From NCBI GenBank assembly GCA_934630815.1, contig CAKTWI010000011.1, forward strand, positions 1 to 64,000: a DNA stretch of 64,000 nucleotides, given 5' to 3'. Origin of the DNA: an uncultured Senegalimassilia sp. (GTDB lineage Bacteria; Actinomycetota; Coriobacteriia; Coriobacteriales; Eggerthellaceae). The translations under genes were made by a program, and so were the position numbers. This document shows, one piece after another, positions 20,396 to 28,619 of the stretch. Under the pieces are notes generated by a model, which searched no databases, had not been told where the DNA came from, and saw nothing but the letters and a program-made list of their open reading frames with translations. The stretch's first letter is position 1; the number at the start of each line of letters is the position of its first letter.

Positions 20396-21649
20396 CTATG
20401 CGCCGATAAGCGTTTGCAGCGTGGTCAGGAAGCTGGACATGTTACGCCAGCACATGAACAGCGTGATGCAGATGAAGATGACGCCGCAGATGTTGGAGAA
20501 CGCATGGTTGCGCCATTTGCCCAGGCTCTTGCCGTTGGCAACGTACATCACGAAGAACGCCATGATGGGCAGCAGAATGGCGTTGGCCGCCTGAGCCACC
20601 AGAATCAGCTCCGTGGGGCTCTTGCCCAGCAGCACGGCCATCAAGCAGCCAGCCACCAGCACGATGATCCACACGACCTTGAACTTGAGGTCCTTCAGCG
20701 TCTTGCCCCAGCCGAGCACGCCGTTGACGGCGTAAGCAGCGGAAAGCGGAGCGGTGATGGCGCTGGAGAAACCAGCAGCCAGCAGACCGATGCCGATGAG
20801 CACCGTAGCCCAGTTGCCCAGCAGCGGCTGCAGGGCGACGGCCATGTCCTTGCCGTTGGTGACGGTGATGCCGGCAGCGTGCATGTTAGCCGCAGCGCAG
20901 ACGAGGATGGCCATGGAGATGATGCCGCCCAGGCCGATGGACAGAACGCAGTCGAAACGTGCGTCGGCGATCTGCTCGGGATCCTTGAAGCGCTCGGATG
21001 CGCCGGAAGCATGCAGGAACAGGTTGTACGGCACGATGGTGGTGCCGATCAGGCCCACGGCAGTCAGGATGCCCTTAGCGCCAGCCTGACCCTCGGGCAG
21101 GGTAGGCGTGAACAGGCCGGCCACGACCGCACCCCAATCAACGGGAGAGGCGAACGCGGTGATCAGGAACACCAGGCCCATGAAGATGACGATGCCCGTG
21201 AGGATCTTCTCGACCAGCTTGTAAGAACCCACCCACATAGCGGCGAAAGCCAAAATGCCCAACACGATGACGATGGGGATCATGGGAGCGTTGACTACCG
21301 CCTGGATACCCAGGATGCCGCCCGTGATGTTGCCCGTCTCGTATGCGGTGTTGCCGATGAAGATGGCGATGATAACAATCACGATTGCAATCCACTTCAG
21401 CACCGGATGCGAAATGCGATCGCGGATGTTCTCACCCAGGCCCTCCTGTGTGACGATGCCCACACGGGCCGCCATCTCCTGGAAGATAATGGTTGCGACG
21501 GTGGCGAACAGCAGCGCCCACAACATGGTGTAGCCATAGCTTGCACCAGAGACCGTGCACGTGGTGACCGTGCCGGGACCGACGAAACCAGCTGCGACCA
21601 AAGCACCGGGGCCGATGTTCTTCAGCTTCTCGGTAATCGAGCTTGCCAT
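20396..21649 (-). CDS. NRAMP-related (NRMT-type) divalent metal transporter
   Basis: A 417-residue membrane protein with about 11 helices of the SLC11/NRAMP fold. In manganese/iron NRAMPs helix 1 has DPGN and helix 6 has MPH, which bind the metal. Here helix 1 reads GPGTVTT and helix 6 reads VPYNLF, so the Asp, Asn and Met ligands are missing. These replacements mark the NRAMP-related magnesium transporters described from Eggerthella, so Mg2+ (or Mn2+) uptake is more likely than iron. Many databases would call this MntH. AAGGAGG supports ATG 21649 rather than the upstream in-frame ATG. It is monocistronic, with an extended -10 at 21706. Confidence 0.85.
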   Translation of the reverse strand: MASSITEKLKNIGPGALVAAGFVGPGTVTTCTVSGASYGYTMLWALLFATVATIIFQEMAARVGIVTQEGLGENIRDRISHPVLKWIAIVIVIIAIFIGNTAYETGNITGGILGIQAVVNAPMIPIVIVLGILAFAAMWVGSYKLVEKILTGIVIFMGLVFLITAFASPVDWGAVVAGLFTPTLPEGQAGAKGILTAVGLIGTTIVPYNLFLHASGASERFKDPEQIADARFDCVLSIGLGGIISMAILVCAAANMHAAGITVTNGKDMAVALQPLLGNWATVLIGIGLLAAGFSSAITAPLSAAYAVNGVLGWGKTLKDLKFKVVWIIVLVAGCLMAVLLGKSPTELILVAQAANAILLPIMAFFVMYVANGKSLGKWRNHAFSNICGVIFICITLFMCWRNMSSFLTTLQTLIGA

Positions 21650-21705
21650 CGTTCCCTCCTTTCCTACTGGGGCATCCCCGCCCCTCCTTGTGGTATATGG
21701 GGGAT

Positions 21706-21714
21706 ACTTTAGCA
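21706..21714 (-). promoter_or_regulatory. Extended -10 promoter of the NRAMP-related gene
   Basis: On the minus strand TGCTAAAGT lies 57 bp before the start codon. CGTGCTAAAGTA is shared base for base with the promoter of the APC permease at 50646. Confidence 0.45.
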
Positions 21715-21832
21715 CGCGAAAGCGATTGTGCGGCCGTTTCGATACACGCCCGTAACACATCGCGCAGTCCAGCGGCGGCGGAGGGTAGGTTTTCAGGGAC
21801 AGGCGGCTGAAGCACGCCGAGCGTAGCGAGCC

Positions 21833-22801
21833 TTACGACATCTTCCAGAAGTTTTGAATCAATTCCTGTCGGCTGGCATCGCCCGTTTTCTTCAAGATGT
21901 TGTGCACGTGCACCTTCACCGTGGAAAGCGCCAGCGACATCTCGGATGCGATGTTCTGGTTATCCTTGCCCAGCAGGATAAGGTAAAGCACCTCGCGCTC
22001 GCGCTGGGAGAGCTTATGGCGCGTGGCGAACACGTTCAGGTTCTCGACGATCTGCTGCTCCTGCTGCTTGCTACCACCCTGCGCAGGAGGACGCTCGAAA
22101 CGAAGCGAAAGCATACGAACCCCATTGCGCACCGCGGCAACGCCGATGACCAGCATCAGCAGATTCTCCGCATAGCTGCGCTCGGCGCTGAAGATAATCA
22201 AGCCCAGGTTAACCGATGGCAAGTCCAGCACCAGGAAGGAAGCGGCATCCTCGGCCAACACGATCAGGCCCAGTACCCATGCCACCGCATACAAACCCCG
22301 ATGCCGCCACATGCGGGCGCGCTCGGCGTCGTCTTTCTGACGCAAGAAGCTATATCCCGCATACAACAGGATCCAATATATATAGAACTGGCGTATGGAC
22401 CAGAACCAGAAGCGCTGCACATCACCATCGGGAAGAACCACCAGCGTGGCAATGCTGGCGATCGTGAAAACCGCCGGCGGTACCGCGAACATGCTGCGGC
22501 GCGTTTCGTTCAGATAGTCGCAAAGCAAGACCCAGAACGCCGTGACGAACCCGCCCCCGGTCAGCACCGAAGCAAGCGAACGGACTAGGAGATATCCGGA
22601 GGTGAGCGTATCTCCGCTTGAGCGGACGATGAACTCGTCTTGAAACACCAAGGAAATGTCGAAAAAGTAGAACGCGAAGGCGACCGAAAGGAACAGCATG
22701 GTCTTCTTGCGCGACACCAGGTACGAGGACAAGCATACCGCCGCCACCAAAATGGAAACGAGCAGCATCAGCAGCGTGTAATAGAACAGTGCAAGCTCCA
22801 C
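21833..22801 (-). CDS. LuxR-family regulator with membrane sensor domain (second copy type)
   Basis: A 322-residue protein. The first 220 or so residues form about seven membrane helices (LFYYTLLMLLVSILVAAVCL at the N-terminus). A short Gln-rich linker leads to a C-terminal LuxR helix-turn-helix (KLSQREREVLYLILLGKD, then STVKVHVHNILKKTG). GTG 22801 is chosen because GGAGGGG is six to seven bases upstream; an in-frame ATG at 22849 has no such site. It is shorter than, and not closely similar to, the regulator at 1402. It faces away from arcA across about 450 bp, so control of arginine catabolism is possible but unproved. Confidence 0.85.
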   Translation of the reverse strand: MELALFYYTLLMLLVSILVAAVCLSSYLVSRKKTMLFLSVAFAFYFFDISLVFQDEFIVRSSGDTLTSGYLLVRSLASVLTGGGFVTAFWVLLCDYLNETRRSMFAVPPAVFTIASIATLVVLPDGDVQRFWFWSIRQFYIYWILLYAGYSFLRQKDDAERARMWRHRGLYAVAWVLGLIVLAEDAASFLVLDLPSVNLGLIIFSAERSYAENLLMLVIGVAAVRNGVRMLSLRFERPPAQGGSKQQEQQIVENLNVFATRHKLSQREREVLYLILLGKDNQNIASEMSLALSTVKVHVHNILKKTGDASRQELIQNFWKMS

Positions 22802-23251
22802 AGGCCCCTCCGTAGAACGCTTTGCCGCCAGCCTCCCGCAGCCGGCCAAGGCAATCCTCGGTATTGTAACTACTTCCCCGTACCTATTTTATCCTCAACC
22901 CCGATTCGCCACCCTGTTTACAGAAACGATGAGCGCCGAAGTCAGCTAAACCGATGAGGGCCGACTCTGTTTACCAGCTTTCCTTAACACCATACCACAA
23001 GCTCTCCATCAGGGGTTTATCGCGGGTTTAGGAAGTTTCGCTTTGCGATAGTCCTTGGTTCCACCTCTAAACGAGGGTCGTTAAATCCGCGTTAGACCTT
23101 CCGGATTTTACGTGGAGGTTGCAAAGTGGAGTCAACGGAACGGGGCACCGAAAACGCCCCACTCGCAAGCCCAAAGCGTTAGGCCAAGAAGCGCTGGAAG
23201 GCTTGCACGGCGAAGATAGTCTTCATCCCACGAGACGAAAGAAGGTTTGCA
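22802..23251. other. Divergent region between the LuxR gene and arcA
   Basis: About 450 bp without a gene. It must carry both promoters. On the minus strand TAAAAT and TACAAT are candidate -10 boxes for the regulator. A small hairpin GGGGC-ACCGAAAAC-GCCCC lies in the arcA leader. No riboswitch is recognised. Confidence 0.45.
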
Positions 23252-24469
23252 ATGGCTGGCGTGAACGTCAAAAGCGAGATCAAGCCGCTGAAGAAGGTGC
23301 TGCTGCACCGTCCCGGCAAGGAGCTGCTGAACCTCACCCCGAACACGCTCGAGGAGCTGCTGTTCGACGACATCCCGTTCTTGAAGGTTGCTCAGGAAGA
23401 GCATGACGCCTTCGCACAGGCCCTGCGCGACAACGGCGTCGAGGTCGTGTACCTGGAGGACCTGACGGCCGAGGTTCTGGCCGCCGACCCCGAGCTGCGC
23501 GAGAAGTTCCTGCTGCAGTGGATCGACGAAGCCGGCATCAAGACCGAGCGCTATCGCAAGATCATCTTCGATTACATGCAGGAGAACTACCCTGACGCCA
23601 AGGACTTCGTCCTGAAGACCATGGAGGGCATCAACCTCACCGAGCTGCACACCGACAAATCCAACTCCCTGGTCGACCTGGTGTCCGAGGCCTCCAAGAT
23701 GGTCGTCGCCCCGATGCCGAACCTGTACTTCACCCGCGACCCCTTCGCGATGATCGGCAACGGCGTCTCCATCAACCGCATGTACTCCGTCACCCGTAAC
23801 CGCGAGACCATCTATGGCGAGTACATCTTCAACTACCACCCGGACTTCAAGGGCACCCCGCAGTACTACAGCCGTTACAACACCTTCCACATCGAGGGCG
23901 GCGACATCCTCAACATCAACGAGCACGTGCTGGCCATCGGCATCTCCCAGCGCACCGAGCCCGACGCCATCGACGGCATCGCCCACAACATCTTCAACGA
24001 CCCCACCTCCCCGGTCGACACCATCCTGGCGTTCAACATCCCGAACAACCGCGCCATGATGCACCTGGACACCGTGTTCACGCAGATCGATGTGGACAAG
24101 TTCACCATCCATCCCGGCATCATGGGCCCGCTGTCCGTGTTCGAGATCACGCCCGAGGGCGACGGCATCAAGGTGCATGAGATCAACGCCCCGCTCGAGC
24201 AGATCCTGGAGAAGTACATCGGCATGCCGGTGACGCTGATCCCCTGCGGCGGTGGCGACCGTATCGCCGCCGAGCGCGAGCAGTGGAACGATGGCTCCAA
24301 CACGCTGTGCATCGCTCCTGGTCGCGTGGTTGTTTACGAGCGCAACGATGTCACGAACGCCGTGCTGCGCAAGAACAACATCGACGTCATCGAGATCCCC
24401 TCGGCCGAGCTGTCCCGCGGCCGTGGCGGCCCGCGCTGCATGAGCATGCCGGTCGTGCGCGAGGACTAA
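23252..24469 (+). CDS. arcA: Arginine deiminase ArcA
   Basis: A 405-residue guanidino-modifying enzyme that hydrolyses L-arginine to citrulline and ammonia, the first step of the arginine deiminase pathway that yields ATP. The catalytic Cys lies in GGPRCMSMPV at the C-terminus. FTRDPF holds the substrate-binding Asp, and FHIEGGD holds the catalytic His-Glu pair. The ribosome site is AAGAAGG. arcD-like transporter follows in the same direction after a terminator. Ornithine transcarbamylase and carbamate kinase are not in the window. Arginine as a major energy source is known for Slackia and Eggerthella. Confidence 0.97.
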   Translation: MAGVNVKSEIKPLKKVLLHRPGKELLNLTPNTLEELLFDDIPFLKVAQEEHDAFAQALRDNGVEVVYLEDLTAEVLAADPELREKFLLQWIDEAGIKTERYRKIIFDYMQENYPDAKDFVLKTMEGINLTELHTDKSNSLVDLVSEASKMVVAPMPNLYFTRDPFAMIGNGVSINRMYSVTRNRETIYGEYIFNYHPDFKGTPQYYSRYNTFHIEGGDILNINEHVLAIGISQRTEPDAIDGIAHNIFNDPTSPVDTILAFNIPNNRAMMHLDTVFTQIDVDKFTIHPGIMGPLSVFEITPEGDGIKVHEINAPLEQILEKYIGMPVTLIPCGGGDRIAAEREQWNDGSNTLCIAPGRVVVYERNDVTNAVLRKNNIDVIEIPSAELSRGRGGPRCMSMPVVRED

Positions 24470-24479
24470 TCGTTTTCAT

Positions 24480-24514
24480 AAGGGGAGGCCGCCGGATCGA
24501 TCGGCCTCCCCTTT
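24480..24514 (+). terminator. Terminator of arcA
   Basis: Twelve-base perfect arms AAGGGGAGGCCG and CGGCCTCCCCTT, 10 bp after arcA. It separates arcA from the downstream antiporter gene. Confidence 0.8.
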
Positions 24515-24688
24515 GGGCAGCTTGCGAAATGACGCGCTGCCCGCAGTTTTCCATCGGTTTCGCCTCTGCGTTCCGTTTGAGCCTGCAAACACGGGATTCG
24601 CCACCGTAGGCAGGTTCGGTATGTCCGGCTAAACAAGCGGAGTCCAGGGGCGAAACCAAACAGCTGATTTCTACTAAGGAGGGAAATC

Positions 24689-26128
24689 ATGAGCGAGAAA
24701 GCTAAAGGTATCGGCCTGTTCGGGCTGATCGGCATGGTTGTCAGTTCCTGCATCGGTTCCGGCGTGTTCGCCATCACCGGACAGCTTGCAGGCGTCGCCA
24801 GCCCCGGCGCCGTGCTGGTGGCCTGGGCCGTCGTCGGTATCGGCTTCGCCGCCCTTGCCCTGTCGCTGAACAACCTGGGCGCCAAGAAACCCGAGCTCAA
24901 GGGCATCTTCCAGTATGCCGAGGAGGGCTTCGGCCCGCTTGCCGGCTTTATCTCCGGCTGGGGTTACTGGCTGTCCGCATGGCTGGGCAACATCGCGTTC
25001 GCCACGATGATGATGTCCACGCTGGGCTACTTCTTCCCCACCTTCCTCCCTGGCAACACCCTGCCGTGCGTGATCGTCGCCTCGCTGTTCATGTGGGCGC
25101 TGACCTTCCTGGTCATCCGCGGCGTTGAGAGCGCCTCATTCCTGAACGCTATCGTCATGGTGGCGAAGGTCGCCTCCCTGGGCATCTTCCTGATCTTCGC
25201 CATCTTCATGTTCAACGCCGGCATCTTCACCGCCGACTTCTGGGGCAACGTGTACAACAACGCCGTCGCCGCTGGCGAGATGGGTGCTGACGCTGCCAGC
25301 ATGGGCGGTCTGTTCGAGCAGGTCATGAACTGCATGATCATCATGATGTGGGTGTTCATCGGCATCGAGGGCGCCGCAGTCATGAGTTCCCGTGCCCGCA
25401 ACAAGCACGAGGTCGGCAAGGCAACGGTTATCGGCCTGATCTGCCTGCTGCTCATCTACATCGGCTGCTCCGTGCTCCCCTACGGCTACATGAGCTACAC
25501 CGAGATCGCTCAGCTCGACTACCCCGCAATGCTCTACGTGTTCGATTCCATGGCTCCCGGTTGGGGCGGCGCGTTCATCAGCATCGCCATCATCGTGGGC
25601 GTTGCAGGCGCCTGGCTGTCCTTCACCATGCTGCCCGCTGAGACCACCTCTGAAATGGCCGAGCGTCACCTGCTCCCCGAGTCTTGGGGCAAGCTGAACA
25701 GCAAGGGCGCTCCGCAGATGAGCCTGCTGTTGGTCGGTGCTTGCATCCAGGTGTTCCTGATCGTGCTGATGTTCAGCGAGGACGCTTACAATTTCGCCTT
25801 CAGCATGTGCACCGTCTCCATTGTGATCACCTGGGCGTTCATCGCGCTGTACCAGATCAAGTTCTCCGCCAAGGAGGACAAGAACGCGGCTCAGATCGCC
25901 ATCGGTGTGATCGCCCTGGCCTTCCAGGTGGTTGGCGTGCTGTACAACGGCTGGTCGTTCCTGCTGCTCACCTGCGTGGGCTACATCCCCGGCTTCTTCG
26001 TGTACGCTAAGGCTCGCAAGGACCGCGGCTACGCTCTGACGAAGGGCGAAAAGATCGGTATCGGCGCCGTGTCCGCACTCGGCATCGCAGCCCTGGTGCT
26101 CGTCGGCATGGGCGTGATCGGCATCTAA
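24689..26128 (+). CDS. APC amino acid antiporter, probable arginine/ornithine ArcD
   Basis: A 479-residue membrane protein with 12 to 13 predicted helices. The N-terminus carries the APC substrate-backbone loop in VVSSCIGSGVFAITGQ, typical of the basic amino acid/polyamine antiporter subfamily. Following arcA directly, it is probably the arginine/ornithine exchanger that drives the deiminase pathway. Exchange specificity is inferred from context; agmatine/putrescine or lysine/cadaverine exchange would look similar. AAGGAGGG precedes the start, and a strong terminator follows. Confidence 0.85.
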   Translation: MSEKAKGIGLFGLIGMVVSSCIGSGVFAITGQLAGVASPGAVLVAWAVVGIGFAALALSLNNLGAKKPELKGIFQYAEEGFGPLAGFISGWGYWLSAWLGNIAFATMMMSTLGYFFPTFLPGNTLPCVIVASLFMWALTFLVIRGVESASFLNAIVMVAKVASLGIFLIFAIFMFNAGIFTADFWGNVYNNAVAAGEMGADAASMGGLFEQVMNCMIIMMWVFIGIEGAAVMSSRARNKHEVGKATVIGLICLLLIYIGCSVLPYGYMSYTEIAQLDYPAMLYVFDSMAPGWGGAFISIAIIVGVAGAWLSFTMLPAETTSEMAERHLLPESWGKLNSKGAPQMSLLLVGACIQVFLIVLMFSEDAYNFAFSMCTVSIVITWAFIALYQIKFSAKEDKNAAQIAIGVIALAFQVVGVLYNGWSFLLLTCVGYIPGFFVYAKARKDRGYALTKGEKIGIGAVSALGIAALVLVGMGVIGI

Positions 26129-26158
26129 GCGAAATCCCCCCTCCTTCGCAAGATGCAG

Positions 26159-26191
26159 AAAGGCTCGGACCTTATGGTCCGAGCCTTTTTT
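26159..26191 (+). terminator. Terminator of the antiporter gene
   Basis: AAAGGCTCGGACC-TTAT-GGTCCGAGCCTTT with a six-T run; a near-ideal rho-independent terminator. Confidence 0.92.
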
Positions 26192-26208
26192 GTGTTTCAA
26201 GCGCCTTC

Positions 26209-26796
26209 CTAGCCCTCGTACGCCGCTACGATGCTCTCCAGAAGCTCGGCTGCAACTTCCCTAACCTCACGGCCCTCGGAGATTGCCGCGACGGCTGCTC
26301 CGTCGACGACGATTCCCACCACATGTGCAGGCAGCTTCACGCCCGCATGCTTGAGAATCCGCCCGACTGCCTGGTCGAGCTGCACGCGACCGTTACGATA
26401 AGCCTCGGTAACGTCCTCGGACTCAGATGCTGCAAGCAACTGCATGTAATGAGCGGCGGGATTCACGGAATCATCGGGCAGGCTAGCGCTGATGAGCAGG
26501 TTGATCAGATGCTTGCGACAGTCAGCCTGGTCCATGGATTCGGCAGTGGCTGCGGCGTTTTCGGCACGCTCGGCCCAAAGCTGGATGTTGTAACGACCTG
26601 CTTCATACAGAAGCTGGTTGGTGGATTCGAAATAATATCCGACCGATGACGAAGCGGCCCCCGCCCATTGCGCAACCTTACGATACGTCACTGCCTTCGG
26701 GCCCTGTTCGCGCAAAAGCGCCGCAGCGGCAAGCACAAGCGACGTGCGCGTGATCTGAGCCTTCAACGATTTGGGGGTTTGATTCGCCTCACTCAC
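26209..26796 (-). CDS. TetR-family transcriptional regulator
   Basis: A 195-residue TetR-type repressor. The helix-turn-helix is near residues 15-60 (SLVLAAAALLREQGPKAVTY, then VAQWAGAASSSVGYYFES), with the usual YYF recognition region. The remaining helices form a ligand-binding and dimer domain. GTG 26796 is chosen because AAAGGAG lies six bases upstream. An in-frame ATG at 26874 would run into the terminator hairpin of the upstream gene. It is the last minus-strand gene of the transporter series and may control the adjacent MFS genes. Confidence 0.85.
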   Translation of the reverse strand: MSEANQTPKSLKAQITRTSLVLAAAALLREQGPKAVTYRKVAQWAGAASSSVGYYFESTNQLLYEAGRYNIQLWAERAENAAATAESMDQADCRKHLINLLISASLPDDSVNPAAHYMQLLAASESEDVTEAYRNGRVQLDQAVGRILKHAGVKLPAHVVGIVVDGAAVAAISEGREVREVAAELLESIVAAYEG

Positions 26797-26840
26797 ATCG
26801 GTCTCCTTTACGCAAAAACCCAATGGTTCCATTGTAAATG

Positions 26841-26875
26841 AAATGCCGCCCGAGTGCAGACACTCGAGCGGCATT
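26841..26875 (-). terminator. Terminator of the MFS gene at 26916
   Basis: Fifteen-base arms with one mismatch around a 4-base loop, followed on the minus strand by TTTCATTTA. Confidence 0.75.
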
Positions 26876-26915
26876 CATCAGGCAAATCGTAGGATTGCCG
26901 ATATGTACGTACGCG

Positions 26916-28265
26916 TTACACCTCGGACAGGTCCTTGCCGGTGTGCTCGTGCGACGCGATCATGGCGCCCAGGGCCAGAACGGCGATGAAGACCATGTAG
27001 TACGCAGGAGCGATCGGGTCGCCCGTGAAGTTGATCAGGGCGAAGGAGATGTAGGAAGCGGAACCGCCGAAGATAGCGTTAGCCAGGTTGAAGCTCAGGG
27101 CGAAGCCGGAGTAACGCACGTCGGTCGGGAACGTCTCGCACAGGTAGCTGGAAAGCGTACCGTCGTTGATGGTGAGCATGAGGCACATGACCAGCTCGAC
27201 CACGAGGATGGTGAAGAAGTCCAGCGTGTTCAGCAGCCAGAACGCGGGAATGGTAAAGACCACGAAGCCCGCAGCAGCCGTGATGAGCATCTTCTTGCGA
27301 CCGAACTTGTCGGAGATGCGGCCGGAAAGGAAGATGAAGCCGATGTAGACGACCAGCACGATGGTGGTGATGATAGACGCCTGACCCGGATCGTAGTTCA
27401 GCGTAGCCTCAAGGTAGTTCGGCAGATAGGTCAGAACAGCGTAGAAGCCCACAGCGTTCAGCACGCATGCGCCGAAGGAGATGGCCAGCACGCGGAAGTG
27501 CTTCTTGAACAGGGTGCGGATCGGCTTGTCTTCGCTCTTCATGCCCTTCTCGGCAAGTTCAGCCTGCATCTTCGCGTACACCGGGGAGTCTTCCAGATGC
27601 TCGCGGATGTAGTGCGTGATGTAGCCAAGAGGACCAGCAAGCCAGAACGGGATACGCCAGCCCCAGTTCACCACGAAGTCGGACGTAGCGCCGAACGTGT
27701 TGAACATCCAGGTAGCGAACAGGGAGCCCACCAGCAGGCCGACGGCCGTGGAAGCAGGAACCATGGAGCAGTAGAAACCGCGATGGTTCTTCGGCGAATA
27801 CTCGGCGATGAACGTGGCAGCGCCAGCGTATTCACCGGAAGCAGAGAAGCTCTGCACCATACGCATAAGCAGGAGCAGCAGCGGAGCGCCAACGCCGATG
27901 ACGGCGTAGCCCGGCAAGCAGCCGATAAGGAAGGTAGCGCCAGACATCATGAGGATGGAGATGGACAGAGCCCACTTACGGCCCTTCTTATCGCCCATGT
28001 TGCCCCAGAAGATGGCACCGAGAGGACGGACCAGGAACGCCAGCGCGAACACGCCGAACGTCATCATGGTTGAGACCATTTTGTCTTCGCCCGGGAAGAA
28101 CACCAAAGCGATGACGGTGGCAAGGTAGGAGTAGCTGGCATAGTCGAACCACTCGATGAAGTTGCCCAGGAACGATGAGAACACAACCTTCTTCAGCGTC
28201 TTATGCTTTTCGGCCTCGGTAAGTTCAGCTTCGTTCTGAATCGGTCTCGGTTGGTCAGCATTCAT
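26916..28265 (-). CDS. MFS transporter, metabolite:H+ symporter family (copy 1)
   Basis: A 449-residue protein with 12 membrane helices of the MHS family (ProP/KgtP/citrate type). GNFIEWFDYASYSYLA is the family's helix-1 signature, and GNMGDKKGRKWAL and SGRISDKFGRKKML are the two inter-helix MFS motifs. It is highly similar to the transporter at 28620, so the pair arose by duplication. Substrates of the family are organic acids, proline and betaines; here a guanidino or amino acid compound is possible by context. A 35-codon upstream ORF overlaps its start by 11 bases. Its own ribosome site is weak (TAGGGGAAAATC), consistent with translational coupling. Confidence 0.88.
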   Translation of the reverse strand: MNADQPRPIQNEAELTEAEKHKTLKKVVFSSFLGNFIEWFDYASYSYLATVIALVFFPGEDKMVSTMMTFGVFALAFLVRPLGAIFWGNMGDKKGRKWALSISILMMSGATFLIGCLPGYAVIGVGAPLLLLLMRMVQSFSASGEYAGAATFIAEYSPKNHRGFYCSMVPASTAVGLLVGSLFATWMFNTFGATSDFVVNWGWRIPFWLAGPLGYITHYIREHLEDSPVYAKMQAELAEKGMKSEDKPIRTLFKKHFRVLAISFGACVLNAVGFYAVLTYLPNYLEATLNYDPGQASIITTIVLVVYIGFIFLSGRISDKFGRKKMLITAAAGFVVFTIPAFWLLNTLDFFTILVVELVMCLMLTINDGTLSSYLCETFPTDVRYSGFALSFNLANAIFGGSASYISFALINFTGDPIAPAYYMVFIAVLALGAMIASHEHTGKDLSEV

Positions 28266-28362
28266 GATTTTCCCCTAAGAACAGTGCAGCGGCTTTGAGA
28301 CTGAAACCGACTGCAGCACACGGCAGTTCATCGCCTCCCCTTGAAGCGATGTTGTTTCGCAT
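28255..28362 (-). CDS. Small upstream ORF overlapping the MFS start (copy 1)
   Basis: A 35-residue ORF with an excellent ribosome site (TAAGGAGGTTGAA before ATG 28362). Its TGA stop lies inside the beginning of the MFS gene, giving an 11-bp overlap (ATGAATGCTGA). The peptide begins MRNNIASRGGDELPC and ends in GENHEC. It resembles no protein I know. Its likely role is translational coupling or leader-peptide control of the transporter. The second MFS gene has the same arrangement with the same 11-bp overlap. Confidence 0.5.
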   Translation of the reverse strand: MRNNIASRGGDELPCAAVGFSLKAAALFLGENHEC

Positions 28363-28418
28363 TTCAACCTCCTTACCCTCTAGGCAGGACCAAATCCGGC
28401 CCACCTATGCACTGGCGG

Positions 28419-28447
28419 ATAAGAAGATGATACCGTGCGCTTATCAA
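28419..28447 (-). promoter_or_regulatory. Candidate promoter of the MFS copy 1 unit
   Basis: On the minus strand TTGATA (28442-28447), 17 bp, then TCTTAT (28419-28424), about 57 bp before the upstream ORF. A 14-bp inverted-repeat half-site lies just upstream of the -35. Confidence 0.4.
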
Positions 28448-28459
28448 TGTTAGCCATTT

Positions 28460-28568
28460 GCAGGCAAGTTGTTACCGTACGGCAACGTAGCCCGATGAAG
28501 AATCGTCTCAAGTAAACACGTCGGCAAAACGCGATCCCCAAATAAAAATTCTTCAACAACTTGCCTGC
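28460..28568. repeat. 14-bp inverted repeat, 81 bp apart, between the MFS genes
   Basis: GCAGGCAAGTTGTT (28460-28473) and AACAACTTGCCTGC (28555-28568) are exact reverse complements. One half is next to the candidate promoter of copy 1. It could be a pair of operators for the nearby TetR protein or a long-loop terminator of copy 2. Confidence 0.55.
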
Positions 28569-28619
28569 TATGACCAGGCGATTGCAGTAGGAGGAGGCTG
28601 CAGTCGACTAATCAAACCT

